Of a DNA stretch of 64,000 nt, positions 25,094 through 36,400 are shown piece by piece. The notes beneath the pieces are model-generated. The model was given only the letters and a program-made list of their open reading frames with translations. It searched no databases and was not told the DNA's origin. Where the stretch lies: NCBI GenBank assembly GCA_029779845.1, contig JAKOZT010000032.1:1-64000 (forward strand), in the 5' to 3' direction. Source of the stretch: Pseudomonadota bacterium (GTDB lineage: Bacteria; Pseudomonadota; Gammaproteobacteria; Burkholderiales; Burkholderiaceae_C). Made by a program: the position numbers and the translations under genes. Position 1 is the first letter of the stretch. Each line of letters opens with the position of its first letter.

Positions 25094-25185
25094 GCCCGGA
25101 GGTCCGCAGTGGTGCGCGCGCGCCATGAAGCGACGCCTGCGCGTCGGCCCCTGGAGCAACGAGCCGTGGTGCATGGCCGCGTGGT

Positions 25186-27231
25186 TCAGCGCACGCGCAG
25201 GCCCGGCGTCGCGCCCGGCCAGGGTTCGAGCACGTACAGGCCGGGGTTGGCCTTCTCGTCGGCGTGGCTGGCAGCCAGCACCATGCCTTCGCTGACGCCG
25301 AACTTCATCTTGCGCGGCGCGAGGTTGGCGACCATCACGGTGAACTTGCCGACCAGGTCTTCGGGCTGGTAGGCCGACTTGATGCCGCTGAAGACGTTGC
25401 GCGTTTTCCCTTCGCCGACGTCCAGCGTCAGGCGCAGCAGCTTGTCGCTGCCCTCGACTGCCTCGCAGGCGAGGATCTTCGCGATGCGCAGGTCGATCTT
25501 CGCGAAGTCGTCGACCTTGATCTCGGCGGCGATCGCCTCGCCGCCGGGCGGCGGCAGCTCGACCTTGGGCGGCTCGAACAGCTTGTCGAGCAGCGCCGGG
25601 TCTACACGCTGCATCAGGTGCTTGTATTCGCCGATCGTGTGCGCGCCGAGCGCGCGCGAGGCGTCGGCGAACGCCATCGGCGCCACCTTGAGGAAACCCT
25701 CCACCTGCGCGGCCAGCGCCGGCAGCACCGGCTTCAGGTAGATCGTCAGCACGCGGAAGGCCTCGATGCACACCGTGCAGACGTCGTGCAGCACGGCATC
25801 CTGCCCGGCCTGCTTGGCCAGTTCCCAGGGCTTGTGCTGGTCGACGTATTCGTTCACGCGGTCGGCCAGCAGCATGATCTCGCGCAGCGCCTTGCCGTAC
25901 TCGCGCTCTTCGTAGAGGCGCTCGACCTCGGCGCGGTGCGCGCGCAGGCCGTCGAGCAGCGTGCGTCCCTCGACGCCGATGTCGGCCGAGAGCCGCCCGG
26001 CAAAGCGCTTGCTCAGGAAGCCGGCGGCCCGGCTGGCGATGTTGATGTACTTGCCGACCAGATCGGAGTTCACACGCGCGACGAAGTCGTCGGGGTTGAA
26101 GTCGATGTCCTCCACCTTCGCGTTCAGCTTGGCGGCGATGTAGTAGCGCAGCCATTCGGCGTTCATGCCGAGCTCGAGGTATTTCAGCGGCGAGATGCCG
26201 GTGCCGCGGCTCTTGCTCATCTTCTCGCCGCCGTTGACGGTGATGAAGCCGTGCACGAACACCTTGTCGGGCGTCTTGCGGCCGCTGAAGTGCAGCATCG
26301 CCGGCCAGAACAGCGTGTGGAAGTAGGTGATGTCCTTGCCGATGAAGTGCACCTGCTCGAGCGCCGGGTCCTTCATCAAGGCCTCGTAATCGAGGCCGCG
26401 CTTGTCGCAGTAGTTCTTCAGCGAGGCGAGGTAGCCCACCGGGGCGTCGAGCCAGACGTAGAAGTACTTGTCCTCGGTGTCGGGGATGCGGATGCCGAAG
26501 TAGGGTGCGTCGCGGCTGATGTCCCAGTCGGCCAGGCCCACGTGGCCCTCGTCGTCGGTGGCGAACCACTCGCGGATCTTGTTCAGCACCTCGCCTTGCA
26601 GCCGGCCGGGCGTCTGCGTCCAGTCCTGCAGGAAGTCGAGGCAGCGCTGCGACGAGAGCTGGAAGAAGTGATGCTCGCTGGACTTCATCACCGGCGTCGC
26701 ACCGGTCAGCGTCGAATACGGGTTCTTCAGCTCGGTGGGCGTGTAGACCGCGCCGCACACCTCGCAGGAATCGCCGTACTGGTCCTTCGCGCCGCACTTC
26801 GGGCATTCGCCCTTGATGTAGCGGTCCGGCAGGAACATGCCCTTGACGGGGTCGTAGAACTGCTCGATCGCGCGCACCGCGATCAGGCCCTGGCGGCGCA
26901 GCGCGAGGTAGATGTCCTGCGCCAGCACGTGGTTCTCGGGGCCGTCGGTGCTGTGCCAGTTGTCGAAGCCGATGTGGAAGCCGTCGAGGTACTGCTTGCG
27001 GCCGGCGGCGATCTGCGCGACGAACGCCTGCGGCGAGAGCCCGGCCTTCTCGGCGGCGATCATGATCGGCGCGCCGTGGGCGTCGTCGGCGCAGACGAAG
27101 TGCACCTCTGCGCCCATCATGCGCTGGAAGCGCACCCAGATGTCGGCCTGGATGTACTCCATCATGTGCCCGACGTGGAACGGCGCGTTGGCGTAGGGCA
27201 GGGCGGTGGTGACGAAGAGCTTGCGGGTCAT
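25186..27231 (-). CDS. metG: Methionyl-tRNA synthetase
   Basis: A 681-residue class I synthetase that charges tRNA-Met. The HIGH motif appears as [20 protein letters not shown], the zinc knuckle as [20 protein letters not shown], and KMSKS as [18 protein letters not shown]. The C-terminal tRNA-binding domain is fused ([20 protein letters not shown] onward, about 570-681), giving the long dimeric form. It is divergent from apbC with 57 bases between start codons. Confidence 0.97.
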   Translation of the reverse strand: MTRKLFVTTALPYANAPFHVGHMMEYIQADIWVRFQRMMGAEVHFVCADDAHGAPIMIAAEKAGLSPQAFVAQIAAGRKQYLDGFHIGFDNWHSTDGPENHVLAQDIYLALRRQGLIAVRAIEQFYDPVKGMFLPDRYIKGECPKCGAKDQYGDSCEVCGAVYTPTELKNPYSTLTGATPVMKSSEHHFFQLSSQRCLDFLQDWTQTPGRLQGEVLNKIREWFATDDEGHVGLADWDISRDAPYFGIRIPDTEDKYFYVWLDAPVGYLASLKNYCDKRGLDYEALMKDPALEQVHFIGKDITYFHTLFWPAMLHFSGRKTPDKVFVHGFITVNGGEKMSKSRGTGISPLKYLELGMNAEWLRYYIAAKLNAKVEDIDFNPDDFVARVNSDLVGKYINIASRAAGFLSKRFAGRLSADIGVEGRTLLDGLRAHRAEVERLYEEREYGKALREIMLLADRVNEYVDQHKPWELAKQAGQDAVLHDVCTVCIEAFRVLTIYLKPVLPALAAQVEGFLKVAPMAFADASRALGAHTIGEYKHLMQRVDPALLDKLFEPPKVELPPPGGEAIAAEIKVDDFAKIDLRIAKILACEAVEGSDKLLRLTLDVGEGKTRNVFSGIKSAYQPEDLVGKFTVMVANLAPRKMKFGVSEGMVLAASHADEKANPGLYVLEPWPGATPGLRVR

Positions 27232-27288
27232 CCCTGAATTCTAGAAGCGATAGACTGCCCAGCCCCGTCCGCAACGCCCCGTGCTCCC

Positions 27289-28380
27289 ATGGCCGCCACC
27301 GAATCCGCCCTGCTCGATGCCCTGAAGACCGTCATCGACCCGAACACGGGCAAAGACTTCGTCTCGACCCGGCAGATCAAAAACCTGAAGATCGCCGGCG
27401 GCGACGTGGCTTTCGACGTCGAGCTGGGCTACCCGGCGAAGAGCCAGATCCCGGCCTTGCGCCAGGCGCTGGTGGCGGCGGCGCGCGGCGTGGCGGGGGT
27501 GGACAACGTCAGCGTCAGCCTCGCCAGCAAGGTGACCGCGCACGCGGTGCAGCGCGGCGTGCAGCTGCTGCCGGGCGTCAAGAACATCGTCGCGGTGGCG
27601 TCCGGCAAGGGCGGCGTGGGCAAGAGCACCACCGCGGCCAACCTCGCGCTGGCGCTGGCCGCCGAGGGCGCGACGGTGGGCATCCTCGACGCCGACATCT
27701 ACGGCCCCAGCCAGCCGATGATGATGGGCCTCACCGGCAAGCCCGAGAGCAGCGACGGCAAGACCATGGACCCGCTGATCGGCCACGGCGTGCAGGTGAT
27801 CTCGATCGGATTGCTGATCGAGCCTGACAACCCGATGATCTGGCGCGGCCCGATGGCCACGCAGGCGCTCGAGCAGCTGCTGCGCCAGACCAACTGGCGC
27901 GACCTCGACTACCTGATCATCGACATGCCGCCGGGCACCGGCGACATCCAGCTGACGCTGTCGCAGCGCGTGCCGCTGACCGGCGCGGTGATCGTGACGA
28001 CCCCGCAGGACATCGCGCTGCTCGACGCCAAGAAGGGCATCCGCATGTTCGAGAAGGTCGGCGTGCCCATCCTCGGCATCGTCGAGAACATGGCGGTGCA
28101 CGTGTGCAGCAACTGCGGCCACGTCGAGCACATCTTCGGCGCCGAGGGCGGCAAGCGCATGGCCGCCGAGTTCGGCATCGACTACCTGGGCGCGCTGCCG
28201 CTGGCGATGGCGATCCGCGAGCAGGCCGATTCGGGCCGGCCGACGGTGGTCAGCGAGCCCGACGGCGAGGTCGCCGGCATCTACAAGACCGTGGCGCGCC
28301 AGGTGGCGGTGAAGATCGCGCAGCGCGCCAAGGACTTCAGCGCCAAGTTCCCGACCATCACGGTGTCGAAGAGCACCTGA
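27289..28380 (+). CDS. apbC: Iron-sulfur cluster carrier protein ApbC/Mrp
   Basis: A 363-residue P-loop ATPase. An N-terminal MIP18/DUF59-type domain (LLDALKTVIDPNTGKDFVST) precedes the deviant Walker A (VASGKGGVGKSTTAANLALA), DADIYGPSQPMMMGL, and the CxxC pair that holds the transient Fe-S cluster (MAVHVCSNCGHVEHIFG). It carries Fe-S clusters to apoproteins. Upstream metG divergence is common in betaproteobacteria. Its 3' end overlaps the convergent sensor kinase gene by 23 bases. Confidence 0.95.
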   Translation: MAATESALLDALKTVIDPNTGKDFVSTRQIKNLKIAGGDVAFDVELGYPAKSQIPALRQALVAAARGVAGVDNVSVSLASKVTAHAVQRGVQLLPGVKNIVAVASGKGGVGKSTTAANLALALAAEGATVGILDADIYGPSQPMMMGLTGKPESSDGKTMDPLIGHGVQVISIGLLIEPDNPMIWRGPMATQALEQLLRQTNWRDLDYLIIDMPPGTGDIQLTLSQRVPLTGAVIVTTPQDIALLDAKKGIRMFEKVGVPILGIVENMAVHVCSNCGHVEHIFGAEGGKRMAAEFGIDYLGALPLAMAIREQADSGRPTVVSEPDGEVAGIYKTVARQVAVKIAQRAKDFSAKFPTITVSKST

Positions 28381-30355
28381 GCACGATGGTGAACACCGCG
28401 CCGCGCGTGCCGTCGGCGCCGCTCTTGTCACGATTCGCGGCGCGGATCTCGCCGCCGTAACGCTCGACGATGCCGCGGCTGATCCACAGGCCCAGCCCGG
28501 TGCCGTCCTTCTTGTGCGTGACGAAGGGCGTGAACAGTTCGGCCAGCACCTCGGGCGCGAGCCCCGCGCCGGTGTCGATCACGTCGATCTCGACGGCGTC
28601 GTCGCCGGCATCGCGCGTGGCCAGCGTCAGCGTGCCGCCCTCGGGCATCGCATGCACCGCGTTGACCAGCAGGTTGACGATCACCTGCTGCAGCTCGTTG
28701 CGGTTGATCGCCGGGCGGCGCGTCGCCGCGTAGCGCCGCGCCAGCACGATGTTCGTGCGCGCGAGCAGGTGCGCCACCAGCACCAGGCAGCCCTCTAGCA
28801 CCGGCGCGGTGTCGACATCGTCGACGTAGCCGGCGAACTCGTTCGGCTTGGCGAACTGCAGCAGCTGCGTGACGATCAGCCGCATGCGCTCGACCTGCTC
28901 GTCGACCAGGCGCAGCTCGCCGTGCACGCGCCGCGCGTCGTCGCCCAGCAGCTCGCGCGCCAGGTCGAGGTTGCCCTGGATCACCGCGATCGGGTTGTTC
29001 ACCTCGTGCGCGATGCTGGCGGTGAGCTGGCCCACCGCGGCCAGCTTCTCGCTGCGCACCAGCTGCTGCTGCGCGGCCTGCAGCTCGCGCGTGCGCTCGG
29101 CCACCTTGGCGTCCAGCTCGGCGTTCCAGCGCTCCAGCGCGCGCGTCTTCTCGGCGATGGTGTCGAGCAGGTGGTCGAGGTGGCCGGCCAGGCGGCCGAT
29201 CTCGTCGCGGCTGCCCACCGCGCCGACGCGCGCGGCCATCTCGCCGCCTTCGACGCGCTGCATGGTCTGCGCCATCTGCTCGATGGGGCGGAAGATGGCG
29301 CGCGCGCCGCGCAGCGAGAGCAGCGCCGCGCCGATCATCACCGCGAAGAAGATCGCGCCGATGGCCGCCAGCGCGCCGTACTTCAGCCAGGTGAAGGGCT
29401 CTTCCAGGAAGCCGACGTAGAGCATGCCGACGCGCTGGCCGGCGCCGTCGGCCAGCGGCTGGTAGCCCGAGACGTACCAGTCGCTGACGACGAAGGCGCG
29501 GTCCAGCCAGGTGCTGCCCTCGCCGAGCACGGCGTCGCGCACCGTCTGCGAGACGCGCGTGCCGATGGCGCGGTGCGCCGGATCGCTGCCGAACAGGCGC
29601 ACGTTGGTGCTGATGCGCACGTCGTCGAGGAACAGCGTCGCCGTGCCCTGGCTGCCGAAGGGCAGCGAGCCCTGCGGATACACGATCTGATTGATGTGGT
29701 CGATGAAGGCCAGGTTGCGGTTCAGCAGCACGCCGGCCTGCACGTGGCCGAGGCGCCGCCCGTCGGGCGTGACGACGGGCGCGCTGGCCAGCACCACCAT
29801 CGCGCGCTCCTCCTGCGCGCGTTCGGTGGGCGCGGCGTTGCGCGTGGGCACCAGCGGCACCGCCACGCGCGGCAGCAGCGCGGGCGCCAGCACGGCCAGC
29901 TCGGCGGGCGCGAGCACCTCCACGCTGCCGTGGCGCACGGGCCGTTCGGGGCGGCGCAGCGGCGGCGCGGCGGTGCCCGGCAGTGCGAGGCCGGAGTCGG
30001 TGGCGACCAGCGTGCCGTCGTCGCGCCGCAGGTTGACGAAGTCCAGCCCCTCGCGCGCCTTGAAGCGCTGCAGCAGCGGCACCAGCGCGGCGGCGGGCTC
30101 GGCCAGCGCGTGCTGCAGCGCGCTCGATTCGGCCACCGTCATCGCGCTGGCGCCCACCTCGCCGAGCACGCGCTCGAAGTAGCCGTGGGCCACCGCGAGA
30201 TCGGAGCGCACCTTGGTGATCAGCAGCCGGTCGAAGGCTAGGCCGGCCCAGGCCAGCAGGATCACGCCCAGCAGCGGCAGCACCAGCGCCAGCGGCACCA
30301 GCACCATCGCCAGCAGCTTGCCGCGGATCGGCAGGTCGCGGAAGCGGCGCAGCAT
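28358..30355 (-). CDS. Cache-domain membrane sensor histidine kinase
   Basis: A 665-residue kinase. Membrane segment 1 is about 15-38, followed by a large periplasmic double-Cache-type domain (about 40-320, with GSQGTATLFLDDVRISTNVR and WYVSGYQPLADGAGQRVGML), membrane segment 2 about 330-352, a HAMP linker, a coiled coil, HisKA with VGQLTASIAHEVNNPIAVIQ, and an ATPase domain (VIVNLLVNAVHAMPEGG, IDTGAGLAPEV, GTGLGLWISRGIVERYGG). It starts 13 bases after its regulator, the NtrC-like gene, and overlaps apbC at its end. Likely ligands are small organic acids or amino acids; this is inference from the Cache fold. Confidence 0.93.
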   Translation of the reverse strand: MLRRFRDLPIRGKLLAMVLVPLALVLPLLGVILLAWAGLAFDRLLITKVRSDLAVAHGYFERVLGEVGASAMTVAESSALQHALAEPAAALVPLLQRFKAREGLDFVNLRRDDGTLVATDSGLALPGTAAPPLRRPERPVRHGSVEVLAPAELAVLAPALLPRVAVPLVPTRNAAPTERAQEERAMVVLASAPVVTPDGRRLGHVQAGVLLNRNLAFIDHINQIVYPQGSLPFGSQGTATLFLDDVRISTNVRLFGSDPAHRAIGTRVSQTVRDAVLGEGSTWLDRAFVVSDWYVSGYQPLADGAGQRVGMLYVGFLEEPFTWLKYGALAAIGAIFFAVMIGAALLSLRGARAIFRPIEQMAQTMQRVEGGEMAARVGAVGSRDEIGRLAGHLDHLLDTIAEKTRALERWNAELDAKVAERTRELQAAQQQLVRSEKLAAVGQLTASIAHEVNNPIAVIQGNLDLARELLGDDARRVHGELRLVDEQVERMRLIVTQLLQFAKPNEFAGYVDDVDTAPVLEGCLVLVAHLLARTNIVLARRYAATRRPAINRNELQQVIVNLLVNAVHAMPEGGTLTLATRDAGDDAVEIDVIDTGAGLAPEVLAELFTPFVTHKKDGTGLGLWISRGIVERYGGEIRAANRDKSGADGTRGAVFTIVLRCSSTP

Positions 30356-30368
30356 CGGAGCGGGAGGC

Positions 30369-31745
<1,377 letters not shown>

Positions 31746-31769
31746 TGCCCTCCAGTGTGGCCTAAGCGC

Positions 31770-32297
31770 TCAGGCGATGCGGGCCAGGTCGCGCAGCACC
31801 GTCGGGCCGGCGCGGCGCTCGATCTCGGCCAGCAGCGCCTTGCCCCAGCCGAACGAGAACAGCGCCTCGGCGACCACGAACATCGGGCCGACCAGCAGGC
31901 CGACCGGGTCGTCGAAGAAGGCCGGCTTGCGGCCCTCGTACCAGTGGCCGACGAACTGGATGATCCAGCCGACCACGAAGCAGCCCACGCCCCAGGCCAG
32001 CCAGGCGGCGGTGCCGCTGTCGCCCACGCGCTGCGCCAGCGCCACCAGCACGCCCATCGCGGCGCTGACCGCCAGCCCGAGCGGCAGGTTGCCGCGCGTC
32101 AGGTACCAGGCCGCCAGCGCGGCAAAGGCGATCCAGGCCGGGCTCAGCGCCCAGCCGCCGAGCAGGAAGGCCGGTTTGGCCAGCAGCACGCCGAGCGCGA
32201 ACACGACCATCGGCACGCCGATGAAATGGCTGGTGATGTTGCGCCGGTCGCGGTGGTACGCCGCGTGCTGGGCGAGGAGGTCGGTGGCGCCGCGCAT
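31770..32297 (-). CDS. Mpo1-like (DUF962) membrane protein
   Basis: A 175-residue protein from ATG 32297 (MRGATDLLAQHAAYHRDRRN) with GGAG upstream. It has about five hydrophobic segments and the two family histidine motifs, NITSHFIGVPMVVFALGVLL and WIIQFVGHWYEGRKPAFFDD. Yeast Mpo1 is an iron-dependent dioxygenase acting on 2-hydroxy fatty acids; activity in bacterial members is presumed. It is divergent from dcd. Confidence 0.9.
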   Translation of the reverse strand: MRGATDLLAQHAAYHRDRRNITSHFIGVPMVVFALGVLLAKPAFLLGGWALSPAWIAFAALAAWYLTRGNLPLGLAVSAAMGVLVALAQRVGDSGTAAWLAWGVGCFVVGWIIQFVGHWYEGRKPAFFDDPVGLLVGPMFVVAEALFSFGWGKALLAEIERRAGPTVLRDLARIA

Positions 32298-32407
32298 GGT
32301 CTGTCTCCGAAGGTGCGACTGCTGTGAGCCCCGACTGTCGCACAGCTTGGCGCCGGCGCACGCGCGGCGGTCCCTAAAATGCACGCTTCCCACCCGGAAT
32401 TCGCGAG

Positions 32408-32977
32408 ATGAGCATCAAGAGCGACAAGTGGATCCGCCGCATGGCCGAGCAGCACGGCATGATCGAGCCGTTCGAGCCCGGCCAGGTGCGCCACGCAGCC
32501 GACGGCCACAAGATCGTCAGCTACGGCACCAGCAGCTACGGCTACGACATCCGCTGCGCGCCGGAATTCAAGGTCTTCACCAACATCCACAGCACCGTCG
32601 TCGACCCGAAGAACTTCGACGAGAAGAGCTTCGTCGACATCGAGTCCGACGTCTGCATCATCCCGCCCAATAGCTTCGCGCTGGCGCGCACGGTGGAGTA
32701 CTTCCGCATCCCGCGCAGCGTGCTGACCATCTGCCTGGGCAAGAGCACCTACGCGCGCTGCGGCATCATCGTCAACGTCACGCCCTTCGAGCCGGAGTGG
32801 GAAGGCTACGTGACGCTCGAGTTCAGCAACACCACGCCGCTGCCGGCCAAGATCTACGCCGGCGAGGGCTGCGCGCAGGTGCTGTTCTTCGAGAGCGACG
32901 AGGTCTGCGAGACCAGCTACAAGGACCGCGGCGGCAAGTACCAGGGCCAGCGCGGCGTGACGCTGCCCAAGACCTGA
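32408..32977 (+). CDS. dcd: dCTP deaminase
   Basis: A 189-residue enzyme that deaminates dCTP to dUTP for thymidylate synthesis. It begins [20 protein letters not shown], and the active-site region is [20 protein letters not shown], with the catalytic glutamate in this stretch, preceded by [14 protein letters not shown]. It is full length and monofunctional, with the conserved C-terminal lid ([18 protein letters not shown]). ypfJ follows after 14 bases. Confidence 0.97.
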   Translation: MSIKSDKWIRRMAEQHGMIEPFEPGQVRHAADGHKIVSYGTSSYGYDIRCAPEFKVFTNIHSTVVDPKNFDEKSFVDIESDVCIIPPNSFALARTVEYFRIPRSVLTICLGKSTYARCGIIVNVTPFEPEWEGYVTLEFSNTTPLPAKIYAGEGCAQVLFFESDEVCETSYKDRGGKYQGQRGVTLPKT

Positions 32978-32991
32978 CCCGGGAGGCCAGC

Positions 32992-33873
32992 ATGAAGTGG
33001 GAAGGCAACCGCGAGAGCGAGAACGTCGAGGACGCGCGCAGCAGTTCGGGCGGCGGCGGCATGCGCTTCGGCGGCCGCGGCATCGGGCTGGGCACCATCG
33101 TGATCGCGCTGGTGGGCGGCTGGATCCTCGGCATCAACCCGCTGACCATCCTGGGCGCGCTCAGCGGCGGCGGCGGAGAGATCGGGCCGGCCTCGGTGCA
33201 GCAGGCGCCGGCCGGCAAGCCGCCGGCCGACGACCAGATGGCGCGCTTCGTCTCGGTGGTGCTGGCCGACACCGAGGACGTGTGGCGCGAGCAGTTCCAG
33301 CAGATGGGCGGCCGCTACCGCGAGCCCAAGCTGCGCCTGTTCCGCGGCGCCGAGGCCACCGCCTGCGGCACCGGGCAGGCGGCGATGGGGCCGTTCTACT
33401 GCCCCGGCGACGAGAAGGTCTACATCGACCTGTCGTTCTACGAGACCATGCGCACCCAGCTCGGCGCGCCGGGCGACTTCGCGCAGGCCTACGTGATCGC
33501 GCACGAGGTCGGCCACCACGTGCAGAACCTGATGGGCATCACCGAGAAGATCGACAGCGCGCGCCGGCGCATGAGCGAGACGCAGGCCAACGCGGTGAGC
33601 GTACGCCTCGAACTGCAGGCCGACTGTTTCGCCGGCGTGTGGGCCCATCACGCGCAGAAGGCGCGCCAGATCCTCGAGCAGGGCGACCTGGAAGAGGCGC
33701 TGAACGCCGCCAGCCGCATCGGCGACGACGCCTTGCAGCGCCAGTCCACCGGCACGGTGCGGCCGGAGAGCTTCACCCACGGCAGCAGCGCGCAGCGTGT
33801 GCGCTGGTTCAAGGCCGGCATGGGCAGCGGCCGGGTGCAGGACTGCAATACCTTCGAGGCGCGCCAGCTTTAG
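32992..33873 (+). CDS. ypfJ: YpfJ/KPN_02809-family neutral zinc metallopeptidase
   Basis: A 293-residue membrane-anchored protein. A charged N-terminus ([20 protein letters not shown]) leads to one hydrophobic helix (about 33-55) and a periplasmic domain with [20 protein letters not shown], the zinc-binding [17 protein letters not shown] (HExxH-type) and the third ligand region [14 protein letters not shown]. The family is predicted to be a peptidase; substrates are unknown. GGGAGG precedes the ATG. Confidence 0.93.
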   Translation: MKWEGNRESENVEDARSSSGGGGMRFGGRGIGLGTIVIALVGGWILGINPLTILGALSGGGGEIGPASVQQAPAGKPPADDQMARFVSVVLADTEDVWREQFQQMGGRYREPKLRLFRGAEATACGTGQAAMGPFYCPGDEKVYIDLSFYETMRTQLGAPGDFAQAYVIAHEVGHHVQNLMGITEKIDSARRRMSETQANAVSVRLELQADCFAGVWAHHAQKARQILEQGDLEEALNAASRIGDDALQRQSTGTVRPESFTHGSSAQRVRWFKAGMGSGRVQDCNTFEARQL

Positions 33874-33874
33874 G

Positions 33875-34144
33875 CTAGGTTTTCAGTGCGGCGATCCAGT
33901 CGCAGCGCAAGCGGCCGCGCCGGTGCAGCCGGGTGCGGCAGGCGACGTACAGGCCGGGCAGGAAGACGAGCGCGGCGATCGCCAGCGCCGCCTCGTCCTG
34001 CTTGAGCAGCCAGGCGGCTGGCGCGCCCACCCAGCCGATCAGCCAGAGCGTGACCACCGCCGTCCAGATGTGCCCTTCCAGCGGATGGTCGCGGCGGTGC
34101 AAGAGATGCCAGTGGCGCAGTTGCTGGAATTGATCGAGGGTCAT
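33875..34144 (-). CDS. Small two-helix membrane protein, unknown
   Basis: An 89-residue protein from ATG 34144 (MTLDQFQQLRHWHLLHRRDH), preferred over the track start, which lies 22 codons upstream. Two hydrophobic segments are visible: WTAVVTLWLIGWVGAPAAWL and LAIAALVFLPGLYVACRTRL. The N-terminal stretch is rich in His and Arg. I do not recognise a family. It is convergent with ypfJ (one base apart) and follows lldD. Confidence 0.72.
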   Translation of the reverse strand: MTLDQFQQLRHWHLLHRRDHPLEGHIWTAVVTLWLIGWVGAPAAWLLKQDEAALAIAALVFLPGLYVACRTRLHRRGRLRCDWIAALKT

Positions 34145-34216
34145 GGCGCATCCCCGGAAGCCCGTGGATGCGCAGTGTAAGTTTCGCGTCAGCGAAGCGA
34201 AACCCCCCAAGATGAT

Positions 34217-35362
34217 TCAGAACGTGCCCGGCAGCAGGATGGTCTTGTCCACCGTCGCTATCCGCGTATGGCCGCAGAAGGCCATCGTCAGGTCGAGTTC
34301 GCGATGGATGATCTCCAGCGTCTTGTCGACGCCGGCCTCGCCCAGGGCGCCCAGGCCGTAGAGGAAGGCGCGGCCGATGTAGGTGCCGCGCGCGCCCAGC
34401 GCCCAGGCCTTCAGCACGTCCTGGCCCGAGCGGATGCCGCCGTCCATGTGCACCTCGATCTTCGAGCCCACCGCCTCGACGATCTCCGGCAGCGCGCGGA
34501 TGCTCGATTCCGCCCCGTCGAGCTGGCGCCCGCCGTGGTTGCTGACGATCAGCGCGTCGGCGCCCGAGTCGGCGGCGAGCTTCGCGTCTTCCACGTCCTG
34601 GATGCCCTTGAGGATCAGCTTGCCGCCCCAGCGCTTCTTGATCCACTCGACGTCGCCCCAGTTCAGGCGCGGGTCGAACTGCTGCGCGGTCCAGGCGCCG
34701 AGGTTGGCCATGTCGGTCACGCCCTTGACGTGGCCGACGATGTTGCCGAACTGGCGCCGCTTCGTGCCCAGCATCCCCAGGCACCAGCGCGGCTTGGTCA
34801 GCAGGTTGAGCATGGTCGACAGCGTCGGCTTGGGCGGCGCCGACAGGCCGTTCTTCAGGTCCTTGTGGCGCTGGCCGAGGATCTGCAGGTCCAGCGTCAG
34901 CACCAGCGCGCTGCAGTTCACCGACTTGGCACGGTCGATCAGGCGCTCGATGAAGTCGCGGTCGCGCATCACGTAGAGCTGGAACCAGAACGGCGCTTTC
35001 GTGTGCGCGGCGATGTCCTCGATCGAGCAGATGCTCATCGTCGAGAGCGTGAACGGGATGCCGAAGCGCTCGGCCGCCTTGGCGGCGAGGATCTCGCCGT
35101 CGGCGTGCTGCATGCCGGTCAGCCCGGTGGGGGCGATCGCCACCGGCATCTTGACGTCGATGCCGACCATCTTCGTCGCGGTGGAGCGGTTCTCCATGTT
35201 CACCGCGACGCGCTGGCGCAGCTTGATCTTCTGGAAGTCGGCTTCGTTGGCGCGGTAGGTGCTCTCGGTCCACGAGCCCGAGTCGGCGTAGTCGTAGAAC
35301 ATGCGCGGCACGCGCTTCTTCGCCAGCACGCGCAGGTCTTCGATGGTGGTGATCACGCTCAC
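34217..35362 (-). CDS. lldD: FMN-dependent L-lactate dehydrogenase / alpha-hydroxy acid oxidase
   Basis: A 381-residue member of the glycolate oxidase family, which oxidises L-lactate to pyruvate at the inner membrane. The start is GTG 35362 with AGGAG upstream. Landmarks are MFYDYADSGSWTESTYRAN, PVAIAPTGLTGMQHADGEIL, the catalytic SNHGGRQLDG and FMN site VHMDGGIRSGQDVLKAWALG. It is near-identical in layout to LldD, but other hydroxy acids are possible. A LysR regulator sits 92 bases upstream on the same strand and may control it. Confidence 0.93.
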   Translation of the reverse strand: MSVITTIEDLRVLAKKRVPRMFYDYADSGSWTESTYRANEADFQKIKLRQRVAVNMENRSTATKMVGIDVKMPVAIAPTGLTGMQHADGEILAAKAAERFGIPFTLSTMSICSIEDIAAHTKAPFWFQLYVMRDRDFIERLIDRAKSVNCSALVLTLDLQILGQRHKDLKNGLSAPPKPTLSTMLNLLTKPRWCLGMLGTKRRQFGNIVGHVKGVTDMANLGAWTAQQFDPRLNWGDVEWIKKRWGGKLILKGIQDVEDAKLAADSGADALIVSNHGGRQLDGAESSIRALPEIVEAVGSKIEVHMDGGIRSGQDVLKAWALGARGTYIGRAFLYGLGALGEAGVDKTLEIIHRELDLTMAFCGHTRIATVDKTILLPGTF

Positions 35363-35454
35363 GCTTGTCTCCTTTTTTGAATGGCGGCGATGCTAGCGGC
35401 GCGCCCGGCGGCGGGCCGGAAAGATTTTCAGGCGGCAGCAGAAAGCAGCGCCGA

Positions 35455-36369
35455 TCAGGCGCAAAGCAGCGCCGCCGCGGCACGGACCGCCTCGTCGCAC
35501 TCGGCGCGCAGCCACGCGGCGAAGCCGGCGGCCGGCTCGCCGGCGCCCATCGGCAGCAGGTAGTAGCGCCAGGCCGGCGCGGCGCCGAGGCCGAACAGCG
35601 GCCGCAGCGCGCCGCTGGCCAGCCAGTGGCGCGCCAGGCTGGGGCGGGCCAGCGCGATGCCCTGGCCGCTGACGGCGGCCTCCAGCGTCAGCCCCAGGTC
35701 GACCAGCCGCGTGCCCTGCGCCGGCTCGGGCCAGGGGAGACCGGCGGCGGCGAACCACGGCGCCCAGGGCTCCAGCGGCGTGCGCAGCAGCGGCGCGTCG
35801 CGCAGATCGGCGGGCGTGCGCAGCGCGGGCAGGCGCGCCAGCAGCGCCGGTGCGGCCAGCGGCACGACCTGCTCGTCCAGCAGCGGCATGCCGCCGTGCG
35901 CGGCCGGGTCGCCGTGGCGCACTTCCACGTCGGCCTCGGTGGCGGCGGCGTCGAGGTAGGGGATCGACAGCACGATCTCCAGCTCGACGCCCGGGTGCGC
36001 GGCGGTGTAGCGCTCCAGCGCCGGCACCAGGATCTGGCGCGCGAAGGTGGGCGGCGCGCTGACGCGCAGCTTCTCGGCGCGCTGCGCCGCGCGCCGGTGC
36101 AGCGGCACCGCGGCGAGCAGCCCGAGCGCAGCGCCCACCTGGGCGAGGTACTCCTTGCCGGAGGCCGTCAGCGCCAGCGCCTTGGGCCCGCGCGTGAAGA
36201 GGGGCGTGCCCAGCAGGTCTTCCAGCGCGGCGATGCGCTTGCCCACCGCGCTGGCGGTGACGGCCAGCTCCTCGGCGGCGCGCTCGAAGCTGCCCAGCCG
36301 CGCCGCCGCCTCGAAGGCGCGCAGGCCGTCGATGGACGGGAAGCGGACGTCGGCGGGTGGGGCGGCCAT
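35455..36369 (-). CDS. LysR-family transcriptional regulator (GcvA/AmpR-like)
   Basis: A 304-residue regulator: N-terminal winged helix (SIDGLRAFEAAARLGSFERA, VTASAVGKRIAALEDLLGTP) and an effector domain starting with LRVSAPPTFARQILVPALER. The ending IALARPSLARHWLASGALRPLFG is typical of the GcvA/AmpR group. It lies directly upstream of lldD, same strand, and downstream of dinB. Neither effector nor binding sites can be inferred. Confidence 0.9.
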   Translation of the reverse strand: MAAPPADVRFPSIDGLRAFEAAARLGSFERAAEELAVTASAVGKRIAALEDLLGTPLFTRGPKALALTASGKEYLAQVGAALGLLAAVPLHRRAAQRAEKLRVSAPPTFARQILVPALERYTAAHPGVELEIVLSIPYLDAAATEADVEVRHGDPAAHGGMPLLDEQVVPLAAPALLARLPALRTPADLRDAPLLRTPLEPWAPWFAAAGLPWPEPAQGTRLVDLGLTLEAAVSGQGIALARPSLARHWLASGALRPLFGLGAAPAWRYYLLPMGAGEPAAGFAAWLRAECDEAVRAAAALLCA

Positions 36370-36400
36370 GGCGTGATTGTCGCCAAGGCCGCGGCCGGGC

